From assembly GCA_934667865.1 (NCBI GenBank), contig CAKUMR010000034.1:1-8792 (forward strand): DNA of 8,792 bases, read 5' to 3'. The notes under the pieces are model-generated. The model did not search any database. It was not told the DNA's origin and worked only from the letters and a program-made list of their open reading frames with translations. A program made the position numbers and the translations under genes. Below are positions 1-6,844 of this stretch, piece by piece. Numbering within the stretch: position 1 is the stretch's first letter; each line of letters opens with the position of its first letter. This stretch comes from an uncultured Oscillospiraceae bacterium (GTDB taxonomy: Bacteria > Bacillota_A > Clostridia > Oscillospirales > Oscillospiraceae).

Positions 1-2735
1 ATGATGAGGGTGTTGACGTTCGGAATGTCGATGCCGGTTTCAATGATGGTCGTGCAGACGAGAATCTGCACCTCGCCCTCGTCCATGCGCTGCATGACGT
101 CGCTCAGCTCCTCCTCGGACATCTTGCCGTGCGCCACGGCGATGGAAGCGTCCGGCAGCGCTTTTTTGATGCGCGCGGCACACTGTGCGATGGTTTCCAC
201 GCGGTTGTGCAGATAATAGACCTGACCGCCGCGCTCCAGCTCGCGCCGCATGGCGTCGAGCAGCACCGGCTCGGCGTATTCCAGCACGAAAGTCTGCACG
301 GGGTAGCGGTCGTGCGGCGGCTCCTCAATCGTGGACATATCGCGCAGACCGGACAGAGCCATATTCAGCGTGCGGGGGATGGGCGTTGCCGACAGGGTCA
401 GGACGTCCACGCCGCGGGAAAGCTCCTTGAGCTTTTCCTTGTGCGTTACGCCGAAGCGCTGCTCCTCGTCCACAATCAGAAGACCGAGATCCTTGAAGGC
501 AACGTCCTTTTGCAGCAGCTTGTGCGTACCGACGACGAGGTCGAGCATCCCGGAGCGCAGATCGGCCAGCGTTTTCCGCTGCTGCGCAGGGGTGGAGAAG
601 CGGGAGAGCACGCCGATGTGCACCGGAAAGCCGCGGAAGCGGCTGACAGCGGTGGTGTAGTGCTGCTGCGCCAGAACGGTGGTCGGCACCAGAATGGCAA
701 CCTGCTTGCCGTCGAGAATGGCCTTCATCGCCGCGCGGAGCGCGACCTCGGTTTTGCCGAAGCCGACATCGCCGCACAGCAGGCGGTCCATGGGCTGGGG
801 CGATTCCATGTCGCTTTTGATCTCGTCGATGCAGCGCAGCTGGTCGTCCGTTTCGGCATAGGGGAAGTTTTCCTCAAATTCCGCCTGCCACGGCGTGTCG
901 GCGGCAAAGGCGTAGCCCATGCGCCGCTTGCGCTCGGCATAAAGCTGGATGAGGTCGGCGGCCAGATCCTTGGCGGCGGATTTTGCCTTTGCTTTGGTTT
1001 TCTGCCACTGGTCGCCGCCAAGCTTGTTAAGCTTGACGGGCGCATCCTCACCGCCGCCGATGTATTTGGAAATCAGGTCGAGCTGTGTGGCAGGGACATA
1101 GAGCGTGTCGCTGCCCTGATAGGCGATTTTGACATAGTCCTTGACGACACCGTCGATCTTCATCTGCTCCATGCAGACGTAGCGGCCGATGCCGTGGTAC
1201 TCATGGACGATCAGGTCGCCCGGCGTCAGGTCGGTGAAGGAATCGAGCTTCTGGCGGTTCGTGGCCTTGGCGCGGTGCTTGCGCGGTTTGCGTTCGCCCG
1301 TGGAGAGAAGCTGTCCCTCCGTCAGAACGGCAAAATGCAGGTCGGGATATTCCATGCCGAAGGGCAGCGCGCCGTCGGTGAGCAGGATCTGCCCCGGCTG
1401 CGGCAGCTTCGTCAGAGGGAAGGCGAGAAAGGCCGAGAGCTTCTTTTCGCGAAGCTGCTGGGCAAGGATCTCTCCGCGGCGGCGGTTGCCGCACAGAACG
1501 AGAGAGGAAAATTCATTTTTTTGGTAGAATTGCAGGTCGGCTGCCGCCGCGTCCAGATTGCCGCCGTAGGAGGGAAGCTGCTTGGCCGTGATGCTGACGA
1601 GCGTTTTGGGCTGCAAGCCCTGCGGATAGGAGGCGGCGAGGAAGGAGTCGAAAAACGCGGCCGCGCGGCCTTCAAAGCGGCTGCACAGGCTCTCCCAGTC
1701 CGCGGAGAATTCGCACAGCTCCCCGCAGAGGATGCCCGATTGCAGCAGGCTGTCGAGCATCATGCCCTGCTCCTCGGTCTGGCGCTGCGCGGTGCGGCGC
1801 AGGTTGCCGTGGTCGCAGAAAAAGATCATGCTTTCCGCCGGGATGTAGTCCGCGGCGCAGGCAAATTCCGGATAGATCAGGGCGAGATAACGGTCGGCGG
1901 CGGAGAAGCTGGCCTCGCCACGCAGCAGCTCCGCATCGGCGGCGAGCGTTTTGATCAGCGCCTCGTTGGGGGCCTTGCGGCGCTTCTGCCGTGCGCAGAG
2001 CGCGTCAAGCTCGTCGGCAAGACCGGCCGCGCCCTGCGGATGCAGCTGCGGCAGCGTTTCCGCGACGGGCAGCAGTACCAGCTCGTCCGTATTTTCCGTG
2101 CGGCGCTGGGTGACGAGGTCGAAAAAGCCCATGGCATCCACCTCGTCGCCGAAGAACTCAACGCGGACGGGCTGATCATAGGCGGGGGAATAGACGTCCA
2201 GAATTCCGCCGCGGACGGAGAATTGCCCCACGCCCTCGACCAGCGCGCAGCGGGTATAGCCGGAGCGCACCAGACGGGCCGACAGCTCCTCCGGCGGGCA
2301 GGTGGCACCGGGCTTCAGCGTCAGCGCGGAGGAAAACAGCAGGGGTTTCGGCATGGTGCGCAGGGCAAGCGCCTCCCATGTGACGATCTGCACGGGCGTC
2401 GCGCCGCGCGCAAGGTCGTAGAGCTGGCGCAGGCGCTTGTGCTCCCAGCCGCGCGAGATCGCGGAGGCGTTGTAGAAGGTCAGATCGCGCGAGGGGAGGA
2501 TGGGCGCCTCCGTGCCGAGAAAGGCGGCCAGCTCCGACTGTGTGCGCCGTGCGGCCAGCTCATCCTGACAGAGGATGACGGCGGGGCGCTTCGTGTCGTG
2601 CAGCAGAGAGGCGATCAGGTGCGAACGGTTGATCTGCGCCGCGCCGGAAACGCCGGCAACCTGGTTTTCGTTCAGGGCGGCCAGCAGACGGCCGTACTCC
2701 GGCAAACGATTCAGTAGAGAGAGTAAAAGTTCCAT
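1..2735 (-). CDS. mfd: Transcription-repair coupling factor Mfd (3' end beyond window)
   Basis: Mfd is a DNA translocase that removes RNA polymerase stalled at lesions and recruits UvrA for nucleotide excision repair. I translated the whole stretch by hand: 911 codons are open to the window edge, with no frameshift. Visible parts: a UvrB-like N-terminal module (about residues 1-330, with VRGGILDVY near 174-182); the RNA polymerase-interaction domain starting at GDLIVHEYHGIG (506); then the helicase motor with Walker A GDVGFGKT (655-662), DEEQRFGV (756-763), SATPIPRT (782-789) and IETGIDIPN (around 899). Family members have about 1,150 residues, so roughly 240 are missing, including the last helicase motif and the C-terminal autoinhibitory domain. 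The ATG at 2735 is forced by an in-frame TGA at 2744-2742. A GGAGG lies 14 bases upstream, a long spacing. It follows pth as in Bacillus, but after a repeat-filled gap. Confidence 0.97.
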   Translation of the reverse strand, partial: MELLLSLLNRLPEYGRLLAALNENQVAGVSGAAQINRSHLIASLLHDTKRPAVILCQDELAARRTQSELAAFLGTEAPILPSRDLTFYNASAISRGWEHKRLRQLYDLARGATPVQIVTWEALALRTMPKPLLFSSALTLKPGATCPPEELSARLVRSGYTRCALVEGVGQFSVRGGILDVYSPAYDQPVRVEFFGDEVDAMGFFDLVTQRRTENTDELVLLPVAETLPQLHPQGAAGLADELDALCARQKRRKAPNEALIKTLAADAELLRGEASFSAADRYLALIYPEFACAADYIPAESMIFFCDHGNLRRTAQRQTEEQGMMLDSLLQSGILCGELCEFSADWESLCSRFEGRAAAFFDSFLAASYPQGLQPKTLVSITAKQLPSYGGNLDAAAADLQFYQKNEFSSLVLCGNRRRGEILAQQLREKKLSAFLAFPLTKLPQPGQILLTDGALPFGMEYPDLHFAVLTEGQLLSTGERKPRKHRAKATNRQKLDSFTDLTPGDLIVHEYHGIGRYVCMEQMKIDGVVKDYVKIAYQGSDTLYVPATQLDLISKYIGGGEDAPVKLNKLGGDQWQKTKAKAKSAAKDLAADLIQLYAERKRRMGYAFAADTPWQAEFEENFPYAETDDQLRCIDEIKSDMESPQPMDRLLCGDVGFGKTEVALRAAMKAILDGKQVAILVPTTVLAQQHYTTAVSRFRGFPVHIGVLSRFSTPAQQRKTLADLRSGMLDLVVGTHKLLQKDVAFKDLGLLIVDEEQRFGVTHKEKLKELSRGVDVLTLSATPIPRTLNMALSGLRDMSTIEEPPHDRYPVQTFVLEYAEPVLLDAMRRELERGGQVYYLHNRVETIAQCAARIKKALPDASIAVAHGKMSEEELSDVMQRMDEGEVQILVCTTIIETGIDIPNVNTLI

Positions 2736-2815
2736 GGGCTGTCAGCAGACCTCCAGTCAGTGATTTTGTGGGGTAGGGAACGGGATGGGAGCAGCTATGC
2801 GGAACCAGCCCAAAG

Positions 2816-2913
2816 CCTCCCCTGTGCAAGGGGAGGTGGCGCGAAGCGCCGGAGGGGTTGACAAAACAATCTGTTAAATATCTTACAACCCCTCAGTCAG
2901 CCTTGTGGCTGAC
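2816..2913. repeat. Multi-hairpin palindromic element, first block
   Basis: Four inverted repeats lie in a row. CCTCCCCT (2816-2823) pairs with AGGGGAGG (2829-2836) around a 5-base loop. GGCGC (2838-2842) pairs with GCGCC (2846-2850) around GAA. GAGGGGTTG (2852-2860) pairs with CAACCCCTC (2886-2894) around an AT-rich 25-base spacer. GTCAGCC (2896-2902) pairs with GGCTGAC (2907-2913) around TTGT. All stems are perfect. The density is far beyond chance and matches a structured, repeated intergenic element rather than a gene. Confidence 0.7.
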
Positions 2914-2935
2914 AGGTCTCGCTGCGGCTCGGTCA

Positions 2936-2982
2936 CGGCGCGGCTCTGATATGCCACCGGCATATCATTCACTACCGCGCCG
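2936..2982. repeat. Two-stem cruciform-type inverted repeat
   Basis: CGGCGCGG (2936-2943) pairs with CCGCGCCG (2975-2982). Nested inside it, TGATATGCC (2947-2955) pairs with GGCATATCA (2959-2967) around a 3-base loop ACC. Together they form a long nested hairpin of 17 base pairs with small internal loops. It sits between the GTCAGCC hairpin and a CCCC-TTACAC-GGGG motif (2994-3007), and looks like a separate module inside the larger repeat region. Confidence 0.65.
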
Positions 2983-3013
2983 ACGCTTCGCGGCCCCTTA
3001 CACGGGGGAGCTA

Positions 3014-3097
3014 TTGGTGCATACCAACGCTGATGGCGGTTTCATAATCGCCGGTGCCTGCACGCGGAACGCTCAAGAGCGTTCCCTACGGGTGCAG
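3014..3097. repeat. Palindromic repeat, last block
   Basis: Three hairpins follow each other. TTGGT (3014-3018) pairs with ACCAA (3023-3027). GGCGGTT (3035-3041) pairs with AATCGCC (3046-3052) using one G-U pair. CTGCAC (3058-3063) pairs with GTGCAG (3092-3097) and encloses the perfect stem GGAACGCTC (3066-3074) with GAGCGTTCC (3077-3085). The sequence just after repeats the core CGTTCCCTAC (3080-3089 and 3112-3121). No coding potential is seen. Confidence 0.6.
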
Positions 3098-3159
3098 TTG
3101 AGATTTCAAGCCGTTCCCTACAGGCGCGGCCGGGGATTCAAAACCCGCCCACGCAGGAA

Positions 3160-3191
3160 TACGGAAAGCGGGCAAAGGCCCGTTTTCCGTA
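3160..3191 (-). terminator. Strong hairpin downstream of pth, possible terminator without a clear U-tract
   Basis: TACGGAAAGCGGGC (3160-3173) faces GCCCGTTTTCCGTA (3178-3191) around a 4-base loop. It lies 24 bases beyond the pth stop. In a plus-strand RNA all 14 pairs form, one as G-U. In the pth-sense RNA that position is an A-C mismatch. No run of U follows on either side, so termination is plausible by position but not shown by the classical signature. It may instead be an RNA 3'-end stabiliser. Confidence 0.4.
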
Positions 3192-3214
3192 GAAATATCC
3201 TGTTATTCGACAAT

Positions 3215-3811
3215 TCAAAGCTGCGCCCCATTGAATTTTGCGGCGGCGTCCGGCACGCCCTGCGCGATCACGGTCAGCGCCGCCTCTGCGGCGGCCCCGG
3301 CGGCGCGCTCGATGTGCGCATCCTCGTCCTTCGTGAAATTCGACAGCACCCAATCGGCCAGATCATAGTCCGGATGCGGCTTCTGCCCGACACCGATCTT
3401 GACGCGCGGGAAGCTCTGGCTGTTCAGGCAGCCGATGATGGACTTGATGCCGTTGTGTCCTCCGGCAGAGCCGTCCGCGCGGACGCGCAGGCGGCCGACC
3501 GGAAGCGAAATGTCGTCAAACAGCACGATCACGCGCTCCGGCGGCAGCTTATAAAACCGCGCCGCGTCCATGACGGACAGACCCGATTCGTTCATAAAGG
3601 TCTGCGGCTTGAGCAGAAGGAGCTTCTGCCCCTGCCAGACGGCCTGCGCCGTGAGCCCGCGGAACTTCGCCCGGTCGATCTTGACGTTCAGCATGGCCGC
3701 GAGGCGGTCGACTGCGCGGAAACCGGCGTTGTGCCGCGTGCGGGCGTAATTGTCCCCCGGATTACCGAGGCCCACGACGATCCAGTCGCAGGCAGGCTTA
3801 CGAAACAGCAT
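3215..3811 (-). CDS. pth: Peptidyl-tRNA hydrolase
   Basis: Pth cleaves the ester bond of peptidyl-tRNAs that drop off ribosomes, freeing tRNA for reuse; it is an essential cytosolic enzyme. The 198 residues match the usual family length. Key motifs are present: GLGNPG (14-19, substrate Asn17), TRHNAGF with the catalytic His27, KPQTFMN (68-74), the FDD acidic pair (Asp99-Asp100, the partner of the catalytic His) and GGHNGIKSII (117-126, Asn120). The start ATG overlaps the prs stop by one base (TGATG), and no Shine-Dalgarno sequence is seen before it, so translation is probably coupled to prs. In Bacillus the orthologue is spoVC, in the same place between prs and mfd. The ctc gene usually lying before it in Bacillus is absent. 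Confidence 0.97.
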   Translation of the reverse strand: MLFRKPACDWIVVGLGNPGDNYARTRHNAGFRAVDRLAAMLNVKIDRAKFRGLTAQAVWQGQKLLLLKPQTFMNESGLSVMDAARFYKLPPERVIVLFDDISLPVGRLRVRADGSAGGHNGIKSIIGCLNSQSFPRVKIGVGQKPHPDYDLADWVLSNFTKDEDAHIERAAGAAAEAALTVIAQGVPDAAAKFNGAQL

Positions 3812-4776
3812 CAGAACAGGTTGGAGATGGAGGTTTCGTTATAGATGCGGGAGATCGCCTTGGCGAAGATGGGGGAGGCGTCCAGCTGACGGATCTTCTT
3901 GCCGGTGTAGTGCTCGGGCAGCGGGATGGTGTTCAGGAGCATCAGCTCTTCGATGCAGCTGTCCTCCACCTTCTGGCAGGCATCGTTGGACAGCACACCG
4001 TGAGAGGCACAGGCATAGACGGCCTTGGCGTGGCCAAGCTCCTTGATGGCCTTGGCGGCGTTGCACAGAGAACCGGCGGTATCGACGATGTCATCATAGA
4101 GGATGCAGGTCTTGCCCTCGACGTCGCCGATGATGTTCATGACCTCGCACATATTGGCGCGCTGGCGGCGCTTGTCCACGATAGACAGGCCCATATGCAC
4201 CTTTGCGGCAAAGGCGCGGGAGCGTGCAACGGAGCCGACATCCGGAGAAACGACGCAGAAATCATCATGATTGTAGACCTTCTCGTCGAACTTGGACATA
4301 TAATATTTGGTGAACAGGGGATTGCCGAGCATATTGTCCACAGGAATGTCAAAGAAGCCCTGAATCTGCGCGGCGTGCAGATCCATCGTCAGCACGCGGT
4401 CGGCACCGGCGCGGGTGATGAGGTTGGCGACGAGCTTGGCGGAGATGGGATCGCGGCCCTTGGCCTTGCGATCCTGCCGGGCATAGCCGAAATAAGGAAT
4501 GACGGCGGTGATGCGGCCGGCGGAGGCGCGGCGGCAGGCGTCGATCATGATGAGCAGCTCCATCAGATTGTTGTTGACGGGCTTGCAGGTGGACTGGACC
4601 ACGAACACGTCGCAGCCGCGCACCGTTTCGTTGATGGAAACGGAGATCTCGCCGTCTGCAAAGGAGGTAACGACGCTGTCGCCAAGGGCGATGCCCAGCT
4701 CGTTACAAATGCCTACTGCAAACGGACGGTTGGCATTGGCAGAAAAGACCTTGATCTCTTTTCCGTGTGCAATCAT
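3811..4776 (-). CDS. prs: Ribose-phosphate pyrophosphokinase (PRPP synthetase)
   Basis: Prs transfers pyrophosphate from ATP to ribose 5-phosphate, giving PRPP for purine, pyrimidine, histidine, tryptophan and NAD synthesis. The protein of 321 residues is close to the usual length of 315-320. Motifs: FADGEI (39-44) and RQD (100-102) for ATP binding, MDLHAAQIQGFF (131-142, with His134) for the substrate site, DKRR (201-204) of the catalytic loop, and the PRPP loop DDIVDTAGS (228-236). It ends in the family-typical NETSISNLF. These features indicate a class I enzyme, normally phosphate-activated and ADP-inhibited. The ATG at 4776 has AGAGGT about 8 bases upstream, and the protein then starts like other Prs enzymes. 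A longer in-frame extension would run deep into glmU and is rejected. It overlaps pth by one base. Confidence 0.98.
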   Translation of the reverse strand: MIAHGKEIKVFSANANRPFAVGICNELGIALGDSVVTSFADGEISVSINETVRGCDVFVVQSTCKPVNNNLMELLIMIDACRRASAGRITAVIPYFGYARQDRKAKGRDPISAKLVANLITRAGADRVLTMDLHAAQIQGFFDIPVDNMLGNPLFTKYYMSKFDEKVYNHDDFCVVSPDVGSVARSRAFAAKVHMGLSIVDKRRQRANMCEVMNIIGDVEGKTCILYDDIVDTAGSLCNAAKAIKELGHAKAVYACASHGVLSNDACQKVEDSCIEELMLLNTIPLPEHYTGKKIRQLDASPIFAKAISRIYNETSISNLF

Positions 4777-4797
4777 TTCATGTACCTCTACATTTCC

Positions 4798-4849
4798 GAG
4801 CCGCGTTGAATCCCTGCGGCTCAAATTTCTATGGCTTTCGCCGGGATTC
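4798..4849 (-). promoter_or_regulatory. Interlocking inverted repeats in the prs leader (pseudoknot or switch candidate)
   Basis: The 73-base gap between glmU and prs holds two 7-bp perfect inverted repeats that interlock. GAGCCGC (4798-4804) pairs with GCGGCTC (4816-4822). The loop of this stem carries GAATCCC (4808-4814), which pairs with GGGATTC (4843-4849) directly after the glmU stop. The RNA could fold as an H-type pseudoknot or choose between structures. It lies just before the prs ribosome binding site. I recognise no known riboswitch. Confidence 0.4.
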
Positions 4850-6019
4850 CTATTTTTTGTGCTTTGCCGCCCAGTCACGCTTGTTGGACTGACGGCTGCG
4901 GGCAATGCCCAGCGCCTGCGCCGGAACGTCCTCCGTGATGACGGAGCCTGCGGCGATGTATGCGCCGCTTCCGACGCTGACCGGGGCGACAAGGGAGGTG
5001 TTGCAGCCGATAAAGGCATCGTCGCCGACGGTGGTGCGGTGCTTTTCCACGCGGTCAAAGTTTACCGTCACGGCGCCGCAGCCGACGTTGCAGCGCGCGC
5101 CGAGATCGGCGTCGCCCACGTAGCTCAAATGCGACAGCCAGGTGCCGCTGCCGACGGAGGCGTTTTTCAGCTCGACAAAATTGCCGATGTGTGCGGCGCT
5201 TTCTAACTGGCAGTTCTCCCGCAGATGGGCATAGGGGCCGACGGAAACGTCCGCGCCGACGCGGGAGGCTTCGATCTGCGAGGCGTTGATCACGCTGCGC
5301 TCGCCGATCTCGGAGTCCGTGACGGTGGACCACGGGCCGATCACGGCGCCGGCGGCGATCTTTGTTCTGCCGCGCAGAATGGCGCCGGGCAGGAGCCTCG
5401 CGCCGGAGGCGATCTTCACGGTGGGTTCGATATAACAGCTCGCGGGGTCATAGACCTCCACACCGTCGCGGCTCAGCCGCAGATAGCGGTCGTGCCGCAG
5501 CAGCTCGCAGATCGCGGGCAGAGCGGCGGGGGAGCTTACGGTGTACATTCCGTCGGCATCCGTCAGCACCTCACCCTCCTCGCGGAAAAAGCGGCCGAGG
5601 GAAACGCGTGCGTCGATGGCATCCATCAGCTCCTCGCGCACCACGCGGCGCACGCAGGCGGGACGGGACTTTTTCGCGGCCAGCGACGGCAGGAATACCG
5701 CCGGGCCGGTGACGACAAGCACGGTGCGCTCGGCGTCGTCCGCCGTAGAGAGAAAAACGTGCAGAAGGTCAGCGGGATTGGTCTCGCTGGCGCAGGTGAC
5801 CTCCGCACCCTCCGGCATACACGCGCAAACCGCGTCCGTCCGGTCGGGGTGGCAGGCCAAAAAGAAGCGCCCGACACCGCTGTCAAACAAGCTGCCTGCC
5901 AGCCACGCGAGCAAAGGTGCGCCCATGACGCGCGAAAGCATCAAAGGCTGCGGATATCCGGTTTTTGCGGTATCGTCCGGGACGAAGATGACGGCGGATC
6001 TTCCGGGCATGGCGCGCAC
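4850..6019 (-). CDS. glmU: GlmU-like protein: active acetyltransferase domain, degenerate uridylyltransferase domain
   Basis: GlmU normally acetylates glucosamine 1-phosphate and then joins it to UTP, giving UDP-GlcNAc for peptidoglycan. Residues from about 186 on form the left-handed beta-helix acetyltransferase. Counterparts of the Escherichia coli catalytic and binding residues are present: Arg267, Lys285, His297, Tyr300, Asn311, Asn320 and Lys326, with HIGNFVELKN and the lysine-rich tail. The N-terminal part lacks the uridylyltransferase signature GxGTRM: residues 9-26 read AVIFVPDDTAKTGYPQPL, Gln24 replaces the catalytic Lys, and the metal-site Asp (GDxP) is replaced by TGPAVF (104-109). 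At 389 residues it is shorter than the usual 450-460. The start is GTG at 6019 with AAGGA 6 bases before; ATG at 6010 is an alternative. It heads the glmU-prs-pth-mfd group. Confidence 0.88.
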   Translation of the reverse strand: MRAMPGRSAVIFVPDDTAKTGYPQPLMLSRVMGAPLLAWLAGSLFDSGVGRFFLACHPDRTDAVCACMPEGAEVTCASETNPADLLHVFLSTADDAERTVLVVTGPAVFLPSLAAKKSRPACVRRVVREELMDAIDARVSLGRFFREEGEVLTDADGMYTVSSPAALPAICELLRHDRYLRLSRDGVEVYDPASCYIEPTVKIASGARLLPGAILRGRTKIAAGAVIGPWSTVTDSEIGERSVINASQIEASRVGADVSVGPYAHLRENCQLESAAHIGNFVELKNASVGSGTWLSHLSYVGDADLGARCNVGCGAVTVNFDRVEKHRTTVGDDAFIGCNTSLVAPVSVGSGAYIAAGSVITEDVPAQALGIARSRQSNKRDWAAKHKK

Positions 6020-6047
6020 GACCTTTCCTTCAGAGTGATACAGCTAC

Positions 6048-6076
6048 ATTATAACAGATGTTTTCGCTTTCGTCCA
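6048..6076 (-). promoter_or_regulatory. Sigma-A type promoter of the glmU-prs-pth group
   Basis: On the minus strand a perfect -10 TATAAT (6053-6048) is preceded by TGT, making an extended -10. A -35-like TGGACG (6076-6071; 4 of 6 consensus bases) stands 17 bases upstream. The start of transcription would fall near 6041, giving a leader of about 22 bases before the GTG of glmU. It is correctly placed and well matched. Confidence 0.8.
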
Positions 6077-6181
6077 CCGGTTTTGTGGAGGAAAGCAGAC
6101 AAATTCCGCACAGTTTTTTGGGACTTTTTTGGCGAAAGACGCAAAAACGCCGGAGAAGGGGAAATCCGCGTGCTGCCCGCG

Positions 6182-6823
6182 CTATCCGACGGCGTACCAT
6201 CGCTGCGTGACCGGGCCGCGCGTGAAGCCGAGCCGGTCGTAGAAGACCATGGCACGGGTGTTTTCCATCGCGCAGGTAAGGTCGATCTTTTGCAGGCCGC
6301 AGTGCCGCGCGAGTGCAAAGAGCGTCCGTTCGCCCGCGCCGGGGCGGAGCGAGGCCAGCGCCAGCAGGCGGTTTTCCCGCACGCGGCCGAGGCCGACCGG
6401 CGCGCCGTCCTCAAGAACGAAGAAGCACTCGCCCTGCTTTGCCAGCCGCCTTGCTTCAAAGGGGCTGCAGCTCTGCGCGGAGGGGACGGCGGCGAAGCGC
6501 TCGTTGTACCGCTCCGCCCAGCGGAGGGCGCTTTCCTCCGTAACGGCTTCGACCGTGCAGCCCGTTTCCGGAAGCTGCGGCAGGACGAGCTGCCGCTCCA
6601 TCAGCCGGGCAAAGACCGGGTAACCGGAAAAATCCGCCTCCCCCCCGGCGTAGACCTTCCGTGCGCCTGCGCCGCGGCAGAAGCCGGCACATTCGCGCAG
6701 CAGTCCGTCCAGCGTTCCGAATACGCCGCGCACCAGAATATAGCCTTCGCCGCGTGCGGGAATTTCATGCAGAATCAGTGTGGCAATGCCGTCCGCAGCG
6801 GTAAAAACGGGAAGATCGGTCAC
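6182..6823 (-). CDS. GNAT family N-acetyltransferase of unknown substrate
   Basis: The 213-residue protein carries the GNAT acetyl-CoA fold in its C-terminal half. The pyrophosphate-binding loop is RPGAGER (160-166), the downstream motif is ENTRAMVFYDRLGF (187-200), and the strand before the loop reads LLALASL (153-159). The N-terminal half (1 to about 90) matches no motif I know; it may be a second, worn GNAT-like module or a substrate-recognition domain. No signal peptide or membrane segment is seen. The start is GTG at 6823, with a strong AGAGGTG 7 bases before it. The gene has its own promoter, and the next gene, glmU, also has one, so functional linkage with glmU is not implied. GNAT enzymes modify small molecules or protein amino groups; the substrate here cannot be told. 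Confidence 0.85.
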   Translation of the reverse strand: MTDLPVFTAADGIATLILHEIPARGEGYILVRGVFGTLDGLLRECAGFCRGAGARKVYAGGEADFSGYPVFARLMERQLVLPQLPETGCTVEAVTEESALRWAERYNERFAAVPSAQSCSPFEARRLAKQGECFFVLEDGAPVGLGRVRENRLLALASLRPGAGERTLFALARHCGLQKIDLTCAMENTRAMVFYDRLGFTRGPVTQRWYAVG

Positions 6824-6844
6824 AAATACTCACCTCTTTCCTGC

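Larger units (their letters stand above)
2773..3121. repeat. Composite palindromic repeat region bounded by an 11-bp inverted repeat
   Basis: GTAGGGAACGG at 2773-2783 is the exact reverse complement of CCGTTCCCTAC at 3111-3121. The ten-base core CGTTCCCTAC also occurs at 3080-3089. Between these ends lie at least eight separate small hairpins and no coding sequence. The layout resembles the nonautonomous, palindrome-rich intergenic repeats common in Oscillospiraceae genomes, as far as I recall them. Whether the outer repeats are true element ends or just parts of a repeat family cannot be decided from one copy. Confidence 0.5.
2736..3214. other. 479-bp noncoding gap between pth and mfd, rich in palindromes
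   Basis: No gene is supported here. The stretch is a chain of short perfect inverted repeats (listed separately) from about 2773 to 3121, then an isolated long hairpin at 3160-3191. The part next to mfd (2736-2772) holds only the mfd leader and its GGAGG. I see no convincing promoter for mfd, so mfd may depend on readthrough from pth or on a promoter I cannot recognise. Confidence 0.75.

Noticed and set aside
129..2717. Very long open frame (862 codons) on the plus strand opposite mfd
   Set aside because: It is the antisense of mfd, whose helicase and RNA polymerase-binding motifs are clear. GC-rich codon bias keeps the opposite frame open. The plus-strand product shows no recognisable domain.
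2858..2886. TTGACA at 2858-2863 as the -35 box of a plus-strand promoter
   Set aside because: No acceptable -10 is found 16-18 bases downstream, and no plus-strand gene follows. The hexamer is part of a palindromic repeat.
2816..3191. CRISPR array
   Set aside because: The repeats are inverted and differ from each other; there are no equal direct repeats with regular spacers and no cas genes.
2858..3844. Plus-strand open frame over the repeat region and pth
   Set aside because: It starts in palindromic repeats and then runs antisense to pth; no protein family is recognisable.
3910..4809. Plus-strand open frame opposite prs
   Set aside because: Antisense shadow of a well-identified prs gene.
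4777..5058. Longer N-terminus for Prs
   Set aside because: The extension overlaps the C-terminal part of glmU and has no Prs homology. The ATG at 4776 has a ribosome binding site and gives the normal family length.
6085..6181. Terminator of the GNAT gene in the gap before glmU
   Set aside because: Only 4-bp stems can be drawn (GGCG with CGCC, CGCG with CGCG). T-runs exist but are not joined to a stable hairpin.
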